From NCBI GenBank assembly GCA_964462945.1, contig CAYWZW010000006.1:71717-135716 (forward strand): DNA of 64,000 bases, in the 5' to 3' direction. This stretch comes from GCA-020343675 sp964462945. Its GTDB lineage: Bacteria > Planctomycetota > Phycisphaerae > Sedimentisphaerales > Anaerobacaceae. Shown here one piece after another: positions 17,578 to 25,972 of this stretch (position 1 is its first letter; each line of letters begins with the position of its first letter). Both the position numbers and the translations under genes were made by a program. The notes beneath the pieces are model-generated. The model saw only the letters and a list, made by a program, of their open reading frames with translations. It made no database searches and was not told where the DNA came from.

Positions 17578-17638
17578 TGCTTGACTATTTCAGAAAAAAA
17601 TGGGAATATAAACAAAACTTCCGGGCCTTTTCTCAATG

Positions 17639-17824
17639 TCAAGGTCTGCTGATTCCTAAGTCCTTACAAATCTTTCGACAAAGATTGTCGTCTATGCGCC
17701 TGTGTCTCGGAACGGTCGAGACCTTTTTCGCCTTGCGATTCACATACACAGTGTGGCTGCCGCCTTCGCGAAGAAATTCACATCCTTGCCTTTCAAGGTG
17801 CTTTATCAGATCAGTCCTTTTCAT
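17639..17824 (-). CDS. hicA: HicA-family mRNA interferase toxin
   Basis: 61 aa, a dsRBD-like toxin of the HicBA type II toxin-antitoxin system that cleaves mRNA on the ribosome. It has the family's LIKHLERQGCEF start, the catalytic His24 in GGSHTVY, and the VPRHRRIDDNLCRKICKDLGI end. It overlaps hicB by 4 bp and is translated second. All core residues are present, so it is probably active. Confidence 0.9.
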   Translation of the reverse strand: MKRTDLIKHLERQGCEFLREGGSHTVYVNRKAKKVSTVPRHRRIDDNLCRKICKDLGISRP

Positions 17825-18045
17825 GCAGTTAGTGTGCCAAAGGGTTCTTTGACAACTTTCTTTCCGGCGTTTTCCTCTTCCTGAATCTGCCGATAAGACT
17901 CCAAGACCAATTCGATGGCTTCTTTTAAATTCCTTTTGGTTTCTTCGAGTGTTGTCCCCTGTGTGTTTGCCCCCGGCAGTTCCTCAACGTATCCAATATA
18001 ACCGCTTTTTACCTTTTCGAATACCGCAGTGAGTTGAATTCGCAT
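17821..18045 (-). CDS. hicB: HicB-family antitoxin
   Basis: 74 aa, the partner that neutralises HicA. It has the partly degenerate RNase-H-like HicB fold (YIGYVEELPGANTQGTTLEETKRNL-type core; conserved LPG and TQG turns). No C-terminal DNA-binding domain is visible, so autoregulation may depend on another factor. An AAAAGGA ribosome site precedes the ATG. hicB-hicA order with antitoxin first is one of the two usual layouts. Confidence 0.88.
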   Translation of the reverse strand: MRIQLTAVFEKVKSGYIGYVEELPGANTQGTTLEETKRNLKEAIELVLESYRQIQEEENAGKKVVKEPFGTLTA

Positions 18046-18249
18046 ATTGTTATCCTTTTCTTATTCTTTTACCTGAACCATGGATTCATAGTACCTGTTT
18101 TCCATACATTTGTCAAATTCAGGTTTGAGCAGAGGCAAAATTGACAGTTATTGGCAAATACGGTAGGCTTTTATGGGCTTAAGCGCAGAAGGGCACAAGA
18201 CAAAAGTAAAAAGAACGATACAGACACGACGAAATATGAGCGATGAACA

Positions 18250-19038
18250 ATGAATATCATTGCGATAGATATCGGCAATACGAACATTGCCATCGGGCTT
18301 TTTCTCGATGATCGGGAGGAGTTTATCAAGACCATCCCGGGCCGGTCGGCGGCAAAACTGACGAACTGCTTGAAGTCCGCCTGGGAAAAAATACCAATCG
18401 CCGAAAGCTCCAAGGAAAAGAAACGCGACGGCGTTATCGTCGTCAGCAGCGTCAAACCTGTTTGGACCGAACTCATTCAGCAAATCGCCAGAGACCAGCT
18501 CGATGAAGAGATTCACATCGTTGGCAAAGACGTCCCCCTGCCGATGACGCTCTGGGTGGATGAGCCGGCCAAGGTCGGCACAGACAGGGTGCTCTCGGCC
18601 GCAGCGGCATACGCCGTCGTTGAGGACGCCGTGGTCGTCGCCGATTTCGGTACCGCCGTGACTATCGACCTGGTTGACCAGAACGGCATCTTCCTCGGCG
18701 GCGTTATTTGTCCCGGCTTCGAGATCAGCGCCAAGGCGCTGAAAGAAAACACCGCCCAACTGCCTTATATTAAAGTCACCAAACCCGAAGGTCCCTACGG
18801 CAAGAATACGGTCGATGCCATCAATTGCGGGCTGTATTATTCTACCGTGGGTGCATTGCAGGAAATCATCAGACGCTACGCAGAGAAAATCGGCAGGTGG
18901 CCGCAAACGGTCATTACCGGCTCCGGCGCCAAAACGATACAAAGCGATTGTACGTTCATAGACAACTATGTGCCCAACCTCGTCGTCAAAGGTATCGTTC
19001 TGGCCTACAGCAAGTACATGGCAGAAAAGACGGGATAG
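18250..19038 (+). CDS. coaX: Type III pantothenate kinase
   Basis: 262 aa. It catalyses the first step of coenzyme A synthesis (pantothenate + ATP) and belongs to the ASKHA fold. It shows the DIGNTN phosphate loop at residues 6-11, PAKVGTDRVLSAAAAY, the DFGTAVTID motif and ITGSGAK near the C-terminus, all CoaX markers. Full length. The following 234 bp to the MnmE-like gene contain no supported gene. Confidence 0.95.
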   Translation: MNIIAIDIGNTNIAIGLFLDDREEFIKTIPGRSAAKLTNCLKSAWEKIPIAESSKEKKRDGVIVVSSVKPVWTELIQQIARDQLDEEIHIVGKDVPLPMTLWVDEPAKVGTDRVLSAAAAYAVVEDAVVVADFGTAVTIDLVDQNGIFLGGVICPGFEISAKALKENTAQLPYIKVTKPEGPYGKNTVDAINCGLYYSTVGALQEIIRRYAEKIGRWPQTVITGSGAKTIQSDCTFIDNYVPNLVVKGIVLAYSKYMAEKTG

Positions 19039-19272
19039 ATTGTTCGGAGACGCCAGGAGTGTCAACAGCAATTCCAGGAATTCTGCGTGAGAACGGGTTC
19101 TGGCTAACAGTGTGCTTGGGTCTTGGCGTCGTGGCCTGCCTTGCCAAGAGAAAGAGTCCAGCGCCCTTTCCACGAGTGGGCCGATTCTTCGCCAAGCACA
19201 AAAGGGGTGCTGTAAGAACGCTGGACATCCTGCGAAAAGTAAAATTGGTGTTTGGTGACCGTTCGGGCTGAC

Positions 19273-20460
19273 ATGGAGGGGGCTGTGGGTTGTTTTGCTG
19301 CAGTAATGACGGGCACGGGCACGGGCGCGATAGCCACTGTTGGGGTCTTCGGTGACACAGCGCGGGCGATACTGGCGAAAGTATTCAAACCGGCAGGCAC
19401 AAAGCCCGCAGAACCAAGGATAGGCGAAATCGTGCTCGGCACAATCTGCGACGGCGGCAAGACCATCGACCGGATTGCCCTTGGCTGTGAGGGCGCGGAT
19501 ACGTTCGCAATCAACTGTCACGGCAATCCGCTTATCGTCGAAATGATCATGCAACTGCTGCAACGCTGCGGGGCCACGTTGCTGACCGCAGAGCAGCTTC
19601 TATCCAGAATCCTCATGGCACAAGGACCCAACAACACAATCGCCGTCGAGGCCAAACTGGCCCAGGCAAAGGCCAAAACCATCCAGGGCACAAGAATAAT
19701 CGCAAACCAAATCGACGCCGGTTTGAGCAGAAGAGCGCAGGCTTGGCTCGAAAACATGGACGGAACCTCCCTCGATGAAATCAAGGCCGAGGCAATTCAG
19801 ATACTGCAAAAATCTCAAGCCGCAAAGCCCATCATCTACGGCTGCACAGTTGTTCTCGCAGGCCCCCCAAACAGCGGCAAGAGCACACTTCTGAACTGCC
19901 TGGCCGGCCGCCAAAAAGCAATTGTCACCGATATTGAGGGCACAACCAGAGACTGGATCGAAGCTGAGTGCCAGGTTGATTCCTTGTCGCTGACACTGAT
20001 CGACACGGCGGGACTCAGCCGAGATCTCCTGGGGCCGGAAGATACCATTGAGAAAGCCGCTCAGAGAAAAACCGCCGAAATCCTAAGACGGGCGGACATA
20101 GTCTTGCTCATTCTGGATAGCAGCCGACCCGTAGAGGAGTTTGATGACCAAATCAGCAAAAGACTCGCTGACAAAAGCGTCATCACGGTCTTAAACAAAT
20201 CCGACTTGCCGGCCAAATTCGATGCCGGCAGACTGCCCAAAATCTTATCCAACACCGTGCAAATAAGCGCCAAGCTCGGCGCCGGAATCGACAACCTGAA
20301 GGAAAAAATTCGGCAGACTACCGGTGCCGCCGGCTTCGATCTGCGGCAGGCAATCTGTTTTACCGGCCGGCAGGAAAACCTGCTCAAACAACTGATAAAC
20401 GTCAAATCCAAACGGCAGGCGGCTTCAACCATAACAGAGTTGTTAACGGGTCAAATGTAG
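19273..20460 (+). CDS. MnmE-like tRNA-modification GTPase, C-terminally truncated
   Basis: About 395 aa. The G domain is intact: AGPPNSGKST (G1), GTTRDW (G2), DTAG (G3) and NKSD (G4). It is inserted in an MnmE-type helical domain, with a weak N-terminal folate-binding-like domain (GAIATVGVFG, NCHGNPLIVEMIMQLL). The C-terminus stops at ITELLTGQM and lacks the CxGK end that canonical MnmE needs for wobble-uridine modification. The start is uncertain: ATG 19273 is chosen, with TTG 19252 and GTG 19255 as alternatives. It may be a paralogue with a different job, or a lineage-specific reduced MnmE. Confidence 0.75.
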   Translation: MEGAVGCFAAVMTGTGTGAIATVGVFGDTARAILAKVFKPAGTKPAEPRIGEIVLGTICDGGKTIDRIALGCEGADTFAINCHGNPLIVEMIMQLLQRCGATLLTAEQLLSRILMAQGPNNTIAVEAKLAQAKAKTIQGTRIIANQIDAGLSRRAQAWLENMDGTSLDEIKAEAIQILQKSQAAKPIIYGCTVVLAGPPNSGKSTLLNCLAGRQKAIVTDIEGTTRDWIEAECQVDSLSLTLIDTAGLSRDLLGPEDTIEKAAQRKTAEILRRADIVLLILDSSRPVEEFDDQISKRLADKSVITVLNKSDLPAKFDAGRLPKILSNTVQISAKLGAGIDNLKEKIRQTTGAAGFDLRQAICFTGRQENLLKQLINVKSKRQAASTITELLTGQM

Positions 20461-20528
20461 AGCAGGCCGCGCTGCTGTACAAGGCAGCTTCGCCACGCGG
20501 CACATCCGGAAATCGTTGTTGTATCAGG

Positions 20529-21083
20529 TCAGGTTTTCAGCAAACCGTTGAATCTTTCCAATATGCCCTCATGCTCTGCAATCTTGCCGAATTCTGAAAG
20601 CCACTTCTCGATATGTTTGAAATCAATTGCATCTTTGTTCTTAGCCAAAATACTCTGCACATCCTCCTCATCAATGGCTCTGCCGGCAACCATCTTGTGA
20701 ATAATGACATCCTCACAGGATGCAAATCTCACCGGATAGTCATCGATGAACACTTGCTTTGCGTTCGCAATGGCCTGGGCTTCGTAGGAGGTAAAAGAAA
20801 AGATAAAATCCACGCGGACTTTCGAATCCGGCTCCTCCGTAGGAAGCACCTTTGTATTTTGTGCAAAATCATGTGGATTCTCAACGAGAATCTTCAACTT
20901 CAGCTTTTTACACACTCCCTCAATTGACGTAAACTTATCGGTGTCCACGCCGACAGTGATATCGATGTCCCGTGTCAATCTCGGCCTGCCATATAATAGA
21001 ACCGCCTGCCCGCCGATAATCATATAGGGAATTTTTCGCCGGTCTAACTGCTGGGCCGTTTTTTTGATGAGCGTTTCTATCAT
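20529..21083 (-). CDS. Nucleotidyltransferase-fold protein (AbiEii-like)
   Basis: 184 aa. The minimal nucleotidyltransferase core is clear: IIGGQAVLLYGRPRLTRDIDI, with the GG...G-R...D-D catalytic pattern near residues 22-42, and a later HKMVAGRAIDEEDV helix typical of the family. Such proteins serve as toxins or antitoxins, for example in AbiE-like systems. It overlaps by 4 bp the small helical gene upstream, so the two are translationally coupled. Which of the pair would be toxic is not decided by sequence. Confidence 0.75.
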   Translation of the reverse strand: MIETLIKKTAQQLDRRKIPYMIIGGQAVLLYGRPRLTRDIDITVGVDTDKFTSIEGVCKKLKLKILVENPHDFAQNTKVLPTEEPDSKVRVDFIFSFTSYEAQAIANAKQVFIDDYPVRFASCEDVIIHKMVAGRAIDEEDVQSILAKNKDAIDFKHIEKWLSEFGKIAEHEGILERFNGLLKT

Positions 21084-21295
21084 GAGCCAACTCTGTTTAT
21101 CGCCTTGGCAATTCGCAGGTCCACCTCCAGCCCGTCCAGCATATTTTCCGAGCTGATCGCCCCTAAAGACACGGCCTCTTTGTGGAGCATCTCGTAGATG
21201 GCCAGCGCCTCCTGGAAGGAAAAGTTTTCCTCCGCATCTAACCTGCGACGAAACGCATCAAGTTTGTGGCCGTTTTGGATCATCGTGTGTTTCAT
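21080..21295 (-). CDS. Small helical partner of the nucleotidyltransferase
   Basis: 71 aa from ATG 21295, which has a GGATAAG site; the frame is open upstream to GTG 21385, but that would run into the mutS promoter. The sequence is helical and charged (LDAFRRRLDAEENFSFQEAL), with no motif I recognise. The 4-bp overlap with the nucleotidyltransferase gene and the co-direction indicate one module. It is divergent from mutS with ~90 bp between starts. Confidence 0.6.
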   Translation of the reverse strand: MKHTMIQNGHKLDAFRRRLDAEENFSFQEALAIYEMLHKEAVSLGAISSENMLDGLEVDLRIAKAINRVGS

Positions 21296-21351
21296 CTTAT
21301 CCGTTTGCTGGCCGCTGTAAAGTAAGAAATGCCGAAAGAAAGTCTCTTGGC

Positions 21352-21379
21352 TTGTTAAACGGCCCGCCTCTTGTATAAT
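21352..21379 (+). promoter_or_regulatory. Putative mutS promoter giving a near-leaderless mRNA
   Basis: TTGTTA (-35), 16-bp spacer, perfect TATAAT (-10). The expected start of transcription falls at 21386-21388, at or just before the mutS ATG at 21388, and no Shine-Dalgarno sequence is present. Confidence 0.5.
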
Positions 21380-21387
21380 CTGCACCT

Positions 21388-24054
21388 ATGGCCGCAATCG
21401 AAGAGAAACTGACGCCGGCGATGAAGCAGTTCCATAAGTTCAAGCAGAAGTATCCGGACTGCATATTGTTTTTTCGCATGGGCGATTTTTACGAGACCTT
21501 TTACGAGGACGCCAAAGTCTGCTCGAAGGTCCTTGGCTTGACGCTGACCAGCCGAAGCAAAGGCGACAACCCAGTCCCGCTGGCCGGCGTGCCGTACCAC
21601 GCGGTCGAAGGATATCTGAAAAAAATGCTCCAGGCCGGCTACAGGGTCGCGGTCTGCGAGCAGGTCGAAGACCCGAAGACCGCCAAGGGCGTCGTCAAGC
21701 GCGACGTCGTGCGAATCGTCACGCCCGGCACGCTCACCGACGATATTCTGCTCGACGCCAAGCAGGACAATTTCCTCTGCGCCGTCAGTCTGGGGACAAA
21801 AAACCGGGCCGTGATTAGCTGGGTCGATATTTCAACCGGCCATTTTTTCGTCCAGGGGCTGCCCGAGGAAAAACTGCTCGACGAGCTCCTGCGACTGGCG
21901 CCGGCCGAGTGTCTGCTTGCCGACCGGCGCGGTGAGCTGTTCGAAGCTGAGACAAAGAAGCTCAGCGCAGATATCACACAACTGACCAACGCCATCATCA
22001 CCGAGCGCCCCGGCTGGTACTTCGACCCCTACCAGGCGAGGCAGCGCCTGCTCAAGCACTTCGGCACAGCCACCCTCGAAGGCTTCGGCATCAGTGACAG
22101 CGACAACGGTCTTATCCCCCCTGCCGGCGCCATCATCGAATACCTCAACGAAACGCAGAAAACCACGCTCGGCCATATCCGGAATTTAAAGAAAATCAAT
22201 CGCGAAAACTCCCTGCAAATCGACCCGGCTTCTTTACGGAGCCTGGAAATCCTGCGAACGATCCGCACGGAAAGCCAAAGAGGCTCGCTGCTGGACTGCC
22301 TCGACGAAACCATCACCGGCGCGGGCGCCCGCATGTTTCGCAACTGGCTGTGCATGCCGCTCTGCCATCTGGGCGCGATCGAGCAGCGACAGGACGCCGT
22401 CGAAGAAATCAAGAATGCCGATGCACGATCGGCCGACATTCGCAGACTTCTGGCGAACATTTCCGACACCGAGCGAATCGCCGCCCGCATCAGCACGTTC
22501 CGGGCCAGTCCGAGAGATTTGACGGCTCTGGCGGCGACGCTGAGGCAGATCCCTCTGCTGCGCGAAATCCTGCAGCAATTCAGCAGCGAGCTGCTCGTGC
22601 AATTAGCCGGCCAATGCGACAGCATGGACGAATTGGCCGAGCTGCTCGAATCGGCCGTCGAGCCGGAACCGCCCTCGCATCTTCGCGACGGCGGCGTCAT
22701 CAGGGCGGGCTTTTCCGAAGAGCTCGACCGGCTGCGCTCGATCTCAAAAGACGGCCAGAGCTGGCTGAGAAACTACCAGAAACAACAAGCCCAGCGAACG
22801 GGCATCGCAAACCTCAGAATCGGCTATAACCAGGTCTTCGGCTACTATATCGAGATAAGCCGCTCCTCCGCCGACAAGGTTCCCGCCGACTACGTCCGCA
22901 AACAGACGATCAAGAACGCCGAGCGCTACATTACCGACGAGCTGAAAGAGTACGAAACCCAGGCCCTCAGCGCCGAGGAAAAGGCGCTCGAATTGGAGCA
23001 GCAGCTCTTCGACCAGCTCCGCCGGCAGTCCGCCCAGTACGTCAGCCGGCTCCAGGCCCTGGCCGAGACCGTCGCTCAATGTGACTGCCTGGCGGCGATG
23101 GCCTACTTAGCCAAGCGGCGAAATTACATCCGGCCGAGAATGACCGACGGCGGAGAGCTTGTCATTCACGAAGGCAAGCACCCGGTCTTGGCGGAAACGC
23201 TTGGCCCGGACTTTGTGCCCAATGACGTCGAGCTCGGCAACGGCGCAGGCGACATCCTTGTGATCACAGGTCCCAACATGAGCGGCAAGAGCACGTACAT
23301 AAGGCAAGTCGCCCTGCTCGTGCTGATGGCGCAGACCGGCTCATTCATCCCCGCCAAAGATGCCGAGATCGGTCTGGTCGATAGAATCTTCACCCGCGTC
23401 GGCGCATCCGATGAATTGGTCCGAGGCCAATCGACTTTTATGGTCGAGATGACCGAAATGGCAAACATCATCAACAACGCCACCGATAAGTCGCTGGTCA
23501 TTCTTGACGAAGTAGGCCGGGGCACGAGCACTTACGACGGGCTTTCGCTGGCCTGGGCGACCACCGAACATATCGCAAGCAGGATAAAATGCCGAACGCT
23601 CTTTGCCACGCACTACCACGAGCTGACCGAATTGGCCGAGCTGTTTGCGAATGTGAAGAACTGCAACGTCGCCGTCCGCGAGTGGATGGACGAAGTGGTC
23701 TTTTTGCACAAGATTCTGCCCGGCGGAACGGACAAGAGCTATGGCATTCACGTCGCTAAATTAGCCGGCATCCCGAAGACCATCCTGGACCGATCCAAAG
23801 AAATCCTGGAAGAGCTTGAAAGCGCCTTCCAAAAAGAAGCCACCGGCGAACACCTGGCCCGCCACAAAACCAAAGAGCCCGACAAAGACACCCTCTTCGT
23901 GCAGAAACACAAATCCGTCCTCGAAAAACTCGCGTCCACCGACGTGAACAACCTCACCCCCATTGAAGCGATAAACTTGTTAAATCAAATAAAGAACGAA
24001 ATGAACGAAACTTGGGAGGACAGAGGACGGAGGACGGAAGACAGAGAGCGCTAA
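21388..24054 (+). CDS. mutS: DNA mismatch repair protein MutS
   Basis: 888 aa, the mismatch-recognition ATPase. The mismatch wedge F-x-E is at residues 34-36 (GDFYETF) and the Walker A is GPNMSGKSTYIRQ, followed by DEVGRGTSTYDG and ATHYHEL. All MutS domains are present at normal length. The last part is odd: from PIEAINLL on, the codons switch from GC-rich to AT-rich, and the final ~12 residues (EDRGRRTEDRER) are encoded by a low-complexity GGACAGAGGACGG repeat, not by MutS sequence. A second copy of the tail lies at 24515-24571. Catalytic function should be unaffected, since only the extreme C-terminus is altered. Confidence 0.97.
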   Translation: MAAIEEKLTPAMKQFHKFKQKYPDCILFFRMGDFYETFYEDAKVCSKVLGLTLTSRSKGDNPVPLAGVPYHAVEGYLKKMLQAGYRVAVCEQVEDPKTAKGVVKRDVVRIVTPGTLTDDILLDAKQDNFLCAVSLGTKNRAVISWVDISTGHFFVQGLPEEKLLDELLRLAPAECLLADRRGELFEAETKKLSADITQLTNAIITERPGWYFDPYQARQRLLKHFGTATLEGFGISDSDNGLIPPAGAIIEYLNETQKTTLGHIRNLKKINRENSLQIDPASLRSLEILRTIRTESQRGSLLDCLDETITGAGARMFRNWLCMPLCHLGAIEQRQDAVEEIKNADARSADIRRLLANISDTERIAARISTFRASPRDLTALAATLRQIPLLREILQQFSSELLVQLAGQCDSMDELAELLESAVEPEPPSHLRDGGVIRAGFSEELDRLRSISKDGQSWLRNYQKQQAQRTGIANLRIGYNQVFGYYIEISRSSADKVPADYVRKQTIKNAERYITDELKEYETQALSAEEKALELEQQLFDQLRRQSAQYVSRLQALAETVAQCDCLAAMAYLAKRRNYIRPRMTDGGELVIHEGKHPVLAETLGPDFVPNDVELGNGAGDILVITGPNMSGKSTYIRQVALLVLMAQTGSFIPAKDAEIGLVDRIFTRVGASDELVRGQSTFMVEMTEMANIINNATDKSLVILDEVGRGTSTYDGLSLAWATTEHIASRIKCRTLFATHYHELTELAELFANVKNCNVAVREWMDEVVFLHKILPGGTDKSYGIHVAKLAGIPKTILDRSKEILEELESAFQKEATGEHLARHKTKEPDKDTLFVQKHKSVLEKLASTDVNNLTPIEAINLLNQIKNEMNETWEDRGRRTEDRER

Positions 24055-24512
24055 GGATTAAGGAATGACTGTGTGACTGAAGCAATTCGGAGTTTTCGTG
24101 ACCTAAACGTTTACAAGCTTTCAATCGAGCTTCAACAGGAAATATTCGTACTAACAAAGCGGTTTCCTAAAGAAGAACTCTACTCGCTTACAGACCAGAT
24201 CAGACGTTCTTCACGTTCAATAGGAGCTAATATTGCAGAGGCATGGCAAAAGCGACGATATCCTGCACACTTTCTCAGCAAGCTCTCCGACGCCGACGGA
24301 GAACAGGCAGAAACACAGCACTGGCTGGATACCAGCATGGAATGTAAATACATCTCAAGAAGAGAACATGCGATGTTATTAGAAAAGTGTAAGAGAATTG
24401 GCAAAATGCTTGGAAAAATGATGGCCGAGCCTGACAAGTGGTGTGCGAGGTTCAATGCCAAATAGCCTTCCGTCTTCTGTCATCTGTCATCTGTCATCTG
24501 TCTTCTGTCATC
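24016..24512 (+). mobile_element. Putative IVS-protein element bracketed by inverted low-complexity repeats
   Basis: The left arm (24016-24047) is made of GAGGACAGAGGACGGA-type words. The right arm (24466-24512) is made of the complementary type, TTCCGTCTTCTGTCATCTGTC, in inverted orientation. Between them is a single gene for a four-helix-bundle protein. The element sits inside the 3' end of mutS and leaves a second MutS tail on its far side. No transposase is present. Naming this a mobile element is an inference from this structure. Confidence 0.5.
24073..24465 (+). CDS. Four-helix-bundle protein (23S rRNA intervening-sequence type)
   Basis: 130 aa with the family hallmarks: a FRDLNVYKLSIEL start, RFPKEELYSLTDQIRRSSRS, and IGANIAEAW. 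These proteins were first seen in intervening sequences of 23S rRNA and are related in fold to the Avd accessory protein of diversity-generating retroelements. Here the gene is not in rRNA but between two inverted repeat blocks at the end of mutS. Start is GTG 24073, with AAGGAA upstream. Its biochemical function is unknown. Confidence 0.88.
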   Translation: MTEAIRSFRDLNVYKLSIELQQEIFVLTKRFPKEELYSLTDQIRRSSRSIGANIAEAWQKRRYPAHFLSKLSDADGEQAETQHWLDTSMECKYISRREHAMLLEKCKRIGKMLGKMMAEPDKWCARFNAK

Positions 24513-24514
24513 AG

Positions 24515-24571
24515 TTTATCGAGGCAATGAATCTGCTCAATCAGATAAAGAACGAAATCGACGAGAGGTAG
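24515..24571 (+). pseudogene. Displaced second copy of the MutS C-terminal tail
   Basis: Reads QFIEAMNLLNQIKNEIDER and a stop, with no start of its own. It matches the tail inside mutS at 23962-24009 (IEAINLLNQIKNEMNE) almost residue for residue, but most codons differ (ATC/ATT, GAG/GAA, CTG/TTG, CTC/TTA, CAG/CAA). Its codons are GC-rich like the body of mutS. It is probably the original end of the gene. Confidence 0.7.
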
Positions 24572-24724
24572 GTTGTCTCAAGACACAAGAAAGGGCTTGC
24601 AAAAATACAATGCTGGCTTCCTAATATATGGCGTTAGCCATGAAACAAAATGAGTGATGCGCATCCTGCCTGATGCCATCTTCAAGAAATAAGTATCGCA
24701 ACTTTATCAAGAAAGGGCAAAGCC

Positions 24725-25531
24725 ATGAAAACCGCTCTGAAGCTGAGACTGATCGTTCTGTCGGGCCTGCTGTTGTCCGGCTGTACCGAGGTCGAAATCA
24801 CCGGCAGGCAGCAATTCAACGTGGTCCCTGATTCAATGATGAACTCCATGAGCTTCCAGTCCTACGGTGAGTTTCTCTCCAAGCACAAGCTCAGCACCAA
24901 CGCCGAGCAGACCGAAATGGTCAAGCGCGTCGGCGGCAGAATCCAGAAAGCCGTCGAGCAGTACTGCCAGAAGAACTACATCGAAGATCGGCTGGCAGAC
25001 TACAAATGGGAATTCAATCTGGTTGAAGACCCCAACGTCAATGCCTGGTGCATGCCGGGCGGCAAGGTCGTCGTCTATACGGGCCTGCTGCCCATCGCCC
25101 AGGGCGAGGCCGGCTTAGCGGTGGTCATGGGCCACGAAATCGCCCACGCCTTCGCCAAGCACGGGGCCGAACGAATGACCCAGGGTCTGCTCGTCCAGAT
25201 GGGGGGCATCGCTCTATCGACGGCGTTGAAAAACTATCCCGACCAGACCAAGAACCTCTTCACGCAGTCCTACGGCGTCGGAACGCAGGTCGGCGTGCTG
25301 CTGCCCTATAGCAGGGTGCATGAAAATGAGGCGGACCATCTGGGCCTGGTGTTCATGGCGATGGCCGGCTACAATCCCGAAGAGGCCGTGGCCTTCTGGC
25401 AGAGAATGGCCGCCGGCAAGAAAGGCGCCCGGCCGCCGGAATTCCTCAGCACCCACCCCGCCGACCAAACCCGAATCCAAAACATCAAAGACCTGCTCCC
25501 CGAAGCCATGACGTACTACAAGAAACAGTGA
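24725..25531 (+). CDS. M48-family zinc metalloprotease, lipoprotein
   Basis: 268 aa. The signal peptide ends in the lipobox LSGC with Cys20, so the protein is anchored in a membrane facing the periplasm. The zinc site is HEIAH at residues 137-141, with the third ligand region ENEADHLG. The overall pattern (CMPGGKVVVYTGLL, STHPADQTRI) is that of LoiP/YcaL/Oma1-like proteases, which degrade damaged envelope proteins. Standard length. An AAAGGGC site precedes the ATG. It stands alone in its orientation. Confidence 0.93.
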   Translation: MKTALKLRLIVLSGLLLSGCTEVEITGRQQFNVVPDSMMNSMSFQSYGEFLSKHKLSTNAEQTEMVKRVGGRIQKAVEQYCQKNYIEDRLADYKWEFNLVEDPNVNAWCMPGGKVVVYTGLLPIAQGEAGLAVVMGHEIAHAFAKHGAERMTQGLLVQMGGIALSTALKNYPDQTKNLFTQSYGVGTQVGVLLPYSRVHENEADHLGLVFMAMAGYNPEEAVAFWQRMAAGKKGARPPEFLSTHPADQTRIQNIKDLLPEAMTYYKKQ

Positions 25532-25633
25532 GAGCGAAATCGGACTCACGAAATAGGTGCGTGTAACATGGGAACAGCGTGTCTCGCAAAACGCATGTGA
25601 AGCCGGTGGTCGTTCCTGCCTCATGATTTTGTG

Positions 25634-25972
25634 CTAATCCGCCGTTATGATCCTTTCCAACCGGACAATAAGGGGCGGGAGGTCTTCGGTGGTTGTCTTC
25701 CAGACTACGTCAAGGTTGACGTCGTAATAGCCATGAATGAGCCGGTCGCGCATGCCGACCATCTTCTTCCACGGCAGCTCGGGGTGAGCCTCGCGAAATT
25801 CGGGTGAAGTAGCCCTTGCTCCATCACCAATGATCTCGAGCAGTCGAACCAGTGACAGATTCAGTTTCCTGTCGGTATCGAGGTCCGCGAGGTGGCGGCC
25901 CTCGGCGAAATCCACAGCTTCGCGGGCAGCATCGAGAATATGTCGAATTCGAACAGTATCATCCTCGAACAT
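25634..25972 (-). CDS. hepT: HepT-like HEPN-domain toxin (DUF86)
   Basis: 112 aa. It carries the HEPN RNase motif R-x4-H at residues 75-80, followed by a Tyr (MRDRLIHGYY), and LVRLLEIIGDGARATSPEF typical of HepT. Partner MntA genes AMPylate the Tyr of this motif and so silence the toxin. The gene overlaps mntA by 14 bp and is translated second. All catalytic residues are present. Confidence 0.9.
   Translation of the reverse strand: MFEDDTVRIRHILDAAREAVDFAEGRHLADLDTDRKLNLSLVRLLEIIGDGARATSPEFREAHPELPWKKMVGMRDRLIHGYYDVNLDVVWKTTTEDLPPLIVRLERIITAD

Noticed and set aside
19039..19272. Open plus-strand frame between coaX and the MnmE-like gene
   Set aside because: About 70 codons, no start with a ribosome site, no recognised motif.
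18148..19563. 471-codon minus-strand frame over coaX
   Set aside because: Antisense shadow; coaX motifs are clear on the plus strand.
24016..24512. CRISPR array (repeated CTGTCATCTGTC words)
   Set aside because: Repeats are ~7-10 nt and contiguous with no spacers; they flank a gene as inverted blocks.
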